Shown here: positions 62,101-64,000 of the stretch, in pieces
Layout: every line of letters starts with the position of its first letter
How positions within the stretch are numbered: the stretch's first letter is position 1
DNA from: Skeletonema tropicum
Lineage: Eukaryota; Bacillariophyta; Thalassiosirophyceae; Thalassiosirales; Thalassiosiraceae
Assembly: GCA_037178625.1 (NCBI GenBank)
Contig: CM074141.1
Location: 558,001-622,000, forward strand
Length of the DNA: 64,000 bases
Reading direction: 5' to 3'
Translations under genes and position numbers: made by a program
The notes under the pieces: model-generated
Seen by the model: only the letters and a program-made list of their open reading frames with translations
The model's database searches: none
Told to the model about the DNA's origin: nothing

Positions 62101-63575
62101 TCTTTCTTTCTGAGCTCAATGATCTCGAAGTGTACCAGACCGATATTGGAAATGCATTTCTCGAAGCCAAGACTACTGAGAAGGTCTTTGTTATTGCTGG
62201 CGGAGAATTTGGGGAGCTGAAGGACCACATCTTCATCATTGTCGGGTCACTTTATGGACTCAAGACTAGTGCCAAGAGATTTCACGAAGTACTCAGTGAT
62301 GTCTTGCGAGAAATGGGATTCGTTCCATGTCCTGCTGAACCTGATATTTGGATGAGAGCGATGAATAGTGACGGCACTGTAATGTCTCAGCAAGAACTGA
62401 AACACGAGGATCCTGCGTACACCTATGATGGAGTTACTGTTCCTATCTTTGAAGGATACTATGAGTACATTGCTACTTATGTGGATGACCTCACTATTGG
62501 ATCGAAGGACCCCAAGGCAATCATCAAATACTTGACGGACGTTGCTAAGTTCAAGTTGAAGGGAACTGAACCGATTAAATATCTATTGGGATGTGACTAT
62601 TGGAGAGAAGATGATGGTACTCTGTGTTCGGCACCCAAGAAGTATATTGAGAAGATGAAAGATACTTATATCCGCTTATTTGGAGAAGAACCGCGTTTCA
62701 AAAAGGCACCGATGCAACCTAATGCGCATCCTGAATTGGATACTTCTGAGTTCTGCGATGATGAGGAGACCAAGATCTATCAGTCGTTGATTGGTGCGGT
62801 GCAATGGGCAGTATCTCTGGGGAGAATTGATATCACGGTTCATGTGATGACTCTCGGCAGTTTCAGGGTCCAACCTAGGAAAGGACATTTGGAAATGGTT
62901 AAAGGACTATATGGGTACTTATGCAAGATGAGTGATGCTACCATACGGTACAGAACTGATATGCCTGATTTGAGCGATATGGAGTTTGAGGAATATGACT
63001 GGTCACGTACACCGTATGCTGGATCTAAAGAAGAGTATCCGAATAATTTACCCTCAGCTAGAGGTAATCCAGTGCAGTCATTATCTTATGTCGATGCGAA
63101 CCTTTATCATGATATGTTAAGCGGAAAGGCAATCACTGCTGTTCTTCACTTTCTTAATCAGACGCCCATCGATTGGTATTCAAAGAAACAATCTACAGTT
63201 GAAACTGCTACTTTTGGATCTGAGAATGTTGCAGCGAGAACCGCAATTGAACAATTGAAAGACTTGAAGTATACCCTACTTTACCTTGGTGTACCTATTG
63301 TTGATCGTTCGATACTCGTTGGAGATAACAAAACTGTTGTTGACTCAACTACGCAACCACATTCAAGACTTGCGAAGAGACACTTGATGCTATCTTATCA
63401 CTTCGTTCGTGAAGCTGTTGCTACAGGACATTATGCATTCGTTTGGTTGAACGGAAAGAATAATCCCGCGGACATTTTGAGCAAGCATTGGGGAATGCAA
63501 TCTGTTTGGCAGGTCCTTCAACCTCTACTTTTCTGGCATGGAGATACTTTGGATTGTCCAGTCAAGTTGACCTGA
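59121..63575 (+). CDS. pol: Copia-type polyprotein (protease, integrase, RT, RNase H), no recognisable gag
   Basis: A 1484-codon intact ORF. The protease active site is probably LIDGGANGG (Asp at about residue 124), a variant of the usual D-S/T-G-A. The integrase core is D442 (VFTDTVF), D499 (GSDRAKAE) and E534 (FVERMIGELKK), giving D-x56-D-x34-E, followed by NRTAKQFLNWRTPVEALTG typical of copia integrases. Reverse transcriptase (RVT_2 type) has the YTDIGNAFLEAKT-like block QTDIGNAFLEA and YVDDL at residues 1120-1124. RNase H has SYVDANLYHD, FGSENVAARTA, VGDNKTVV and the end motif NPADILSKHW. No gag matrix, CCHC knuckle or HHCC integrase finger is visible, although only about 120 residues precede the protease. 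The intact frame and matching LTRs suggest a young copy; mobility would need gag from elsewhere or an unrecognised N-terminal gag. Confidence 0.93.
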   Translation: MIAAQYSITSLSDANIIMQEDQLSSSRGDVTADEGFVDASLETRDGSRDANMESDVLRRGRWRRPFSYLKGIFDSNHSIPTERIVSMVMTDHILQTEYDNGLSIDRCMTYNVSAALSTEIAGLIDGGANGGLANPKEMRLISYCYPPRHINITGVGDLNIPQLKIGTYAAKVQLSDGNYVLMMFHEYGELKNGKTIHSKIQLADNRCVIHDQPELLGGKQCLITLEGHQIPLDFFENGLPYLKMQYPSDDDLLLPTVLMTRDVPWDPSRYDTNKSTKVPIIDPQESAYLSTPVHPNTNQYGEFITTNYGEQEFGDPIQDLLSVSQGYERRVVSTGELLPMPMDPIHCAFEMAFPVECYSNVYECYSTLGNLNCHFAQQRLDPIQYQEYRKYFLNVPASTVRSTFDSTTQYYRMVPNTNKFMTYRSPYPALNVFRRHEIVFTDTVFADVTAWGGINAAQVFAGKMSRYISVHGCKTDGDFARCLEDEIRKRGAMDKLGSDRAKAEISKKVQDILRTLFIDDWQSEPHYHHQNFVERMIGELKKFANWVLNWSDAPVESWYEAFEYVTFIMNRTAKQFLNWRTPVEALTGQTPDISMLTHFTFWEPVGIGNYRGSGKNFPSESNEIIVRFIGYAEDVGHSCTFKVFNEQTQEILYRSSLRKLDPETDILNIPPYDPKPKDIDDEGIAEIVKTRDMGDPNLKRTAMFSPDELLGRTFLMRHNEDGTRNRATIIDYEEIDVDEYEEAMDEFNRNLESQGPRHRFKVKVGGTELEDYVEWNDMCEFIEEQIQHEDKTWNFRKIIGHKRALKRGEIPQVLILWESGEITYEPINVIYDTNNFLIAEYAMENGLLDEWQKQCPRLKLKKLANNSKKLMRMVNEAKRKSFKNTPIYMFGVKVPRNHEQAVQFDEENGNTLWQDAEKKEIDQMFEYNVFDDRGHRSTTREPPGYKKIRLHIVYACKHDGRRKARIVAGGHLTDAPLESVYSGVVSLRGIRLIVFLSELNDLEVYQTDIGNAFLEAKTTEKVFVIAGGEFGELKDHIFIIVGSLYGLKTSAKRFHEVLSDVLREMGFVPCPAEPDIWMRAMNSDGTVMSQQELKHEDPAYTYDGVTVPIFEGYYEYIATYVDDLTIGSKDPKAIIKYLTDVAKFKLKGTEPIKYLLGCDYWREDDGTLCSAPKKYIEKMKDTYIRLFGEEPRFKKAPMQPNAHPELDTSEFCDDEETKIYQSLIGAVQWAVSLGRIDITVHVMTLGSFRVQPRKGHLEMVKGLYGYLCKMSDATIRYRTDMPDLSDMEFEEYDWSRTPYAGSKEEYPNNLPSARGNPVQSLSYVDANLYHDMLSGKAITAVLHFLNQTPIDWYSKKQSTVETATFGSENVAARTAIEQLKDLKYTLLYLGVPIVDRSILVGDNKTVVDSTTQPHSRLAKRHLMLSYHFVREAVATGHYAFVWLNGKNNPADILSKHWGMQSVWQVLQPLLFWHGDTLDCPVKLT

Positions 63576-63589
63576 AAGGGGTACTCAAT

Positions 63590-63599
63590 GATAGGGGAG
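63590..63599 (+). promoter_or_regulatory. Polypurine tract
   Basis: The run gataggggag lies directly against the 3' LTR start, the position where plus-strand DNA synthesis is primed in LTR retrotransposons. Another purine run, gaaagggg, lies at about 63574-63581. Confidence 0.65.
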
Positions 63600-64000
63600 T
63601 GTTGAGTTATGCATTTCGTACGGGATATTTATGGATTATGGGAAAATGGGATCTTTATTTTAGGATATGTGTCTCAATCTTTTTTGATGAGAACTTCAAG
63701 ATCACGACACGTCGCCTCTCGACGGACGACACTTTTCGCCCATGGCGCTCACTTTTTGTAGATAGAAATAAAGAATAAACAACGTGTAGTAGACGAAGCC
63801 GACAATGGCGGAGACTTCTCCCAATAATACTTCGATAGTCGGGTAGGATAGATGAGCAGATAGCTCCAACATCCAGCTTAATTTGGTATTTGAACTCATC
63901 GTTCCAGAATCTTCATACGTCCTTCATCCTTCACTTCCGCCGAGCCACCCGTCGTTCAGATCAGTGATCCTCGTACCGCAAGTCAACGTCGATGTACGAA
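63600..64000 (+). repeat. 3' LTR, first 401 bp
   Basis: It matches 58249-58649 at a constant offset of 5351. The copy is cut by the window end before the region where the 5' LTR duplication would be tested. Confidence 0.9.

Larger units (their letters stand above)
58249..64000 (+). mobile_element. Ty1/copia LTR retrotransposon, 3' LTR incomplete in window
   Basis: The 5' LTR starts TGTTGAG at 58249; the same start recurs at 63600 after a purine-rich tract. Between them is one long pol ORF (59121-63575) with the copia domain order protease, integrase, reverse transcriptase, RNase H. The 401 bases of 3' LTR visible align with 58249-58649 with no length difference and no mismatch that I saw, indicating recent insertion. 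It sits within the RING/Sel1 gene of duplication copy B. The empty site is visible in copy A at 52543/52544, so the flanking target duplication should be found after the 3' LTR. Confidence 0.93.

Noticed and set aside
59538..62888. Minus-strand and shifted frames inside the copia pol ORF
   Set aside because: They are shadows of the intact pol reading frame, with no domains of their own.

Overview
The window looks like nuclear DNA from a stramenopile alga, most probably a diatom. This is inferred from gene content: a large intron-containing S74/ICA repeat protein with short GT-AG introns (about 90-126 bp), a RING plus Sel1-repeat protein, a Cys/His-repeat protein of the kind often labelled WRKY19-like, and a Ty1/copia retrotransposon. 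No bacterial operon or ribosome-binding-site structure is visible.

Region 1 (1-47850) is one gigantic plus-strand gene, cut at its 5' end by the window and at its 3' end by an assembly gap. Nine introns separate ten exons in the first 5.1 kb. These exons encode degenerate Gly/Ser-rich rungs that look like a beta-solenoid. Exon 10 opens with an S74 (intramolecular chaperone of endosialidase type) autoprotease, continues with about 2 kb of degenerate rungs, then enters a tandem array of about 98 copies of a 411-bp (137-aa) unit. The array runs to the gap in what is probably a single exon of at least 40 kb. The apparent frameshifts inside it are mostly assembly-consensus artefacts: nine of the ten internal insertions lie exactly on sites where the unit varies and contain both alleles. 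Five of the six base variants tracked are synonymous, so the array appears to be translated and constrained. From about 44.97 kb the sequence degrades with growing indel density up to a 500-N gap (47851-48350).

Region 2 (48351-58248) holds a minus-strand Cys/His-repeat gene truncated by the gap, then a near-identical 3.4-kb segmental duplication (49110-52543 and 54790-58248). Each copy carries an eight-unit 96-bp tandem repeat, a 28-bp perfect palindrome, a tRNA-derived SINE with an 18-bp target-site duplication, and the 3' part of a RING/Sel1 gene. Copy A has the intact gene; in copy B it is cut by a retrotransposon. A low-complexity acidic gene and a second SINE-like insertion lie between the copies.

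Region 3 (58249-64000) is a young Ty1/copia element: 5' LTR, one 1484-aa protease-integrase-RT-RNase H ORF without a recognisable gag or CCHC knuckle, and the first 401 bp of a 3' LTR that matches the 5' LTR.

The most notable object is the giant protein. It has an autocleaving trimerisation domain in the middle of a very long repeat chain rather than at its C-terminus, as in MYRF, followed by more than 13,000 residues of homogenised solenoid repeat. A cell-wall, adhesive or extracellular fibre role is plausible but is inference.
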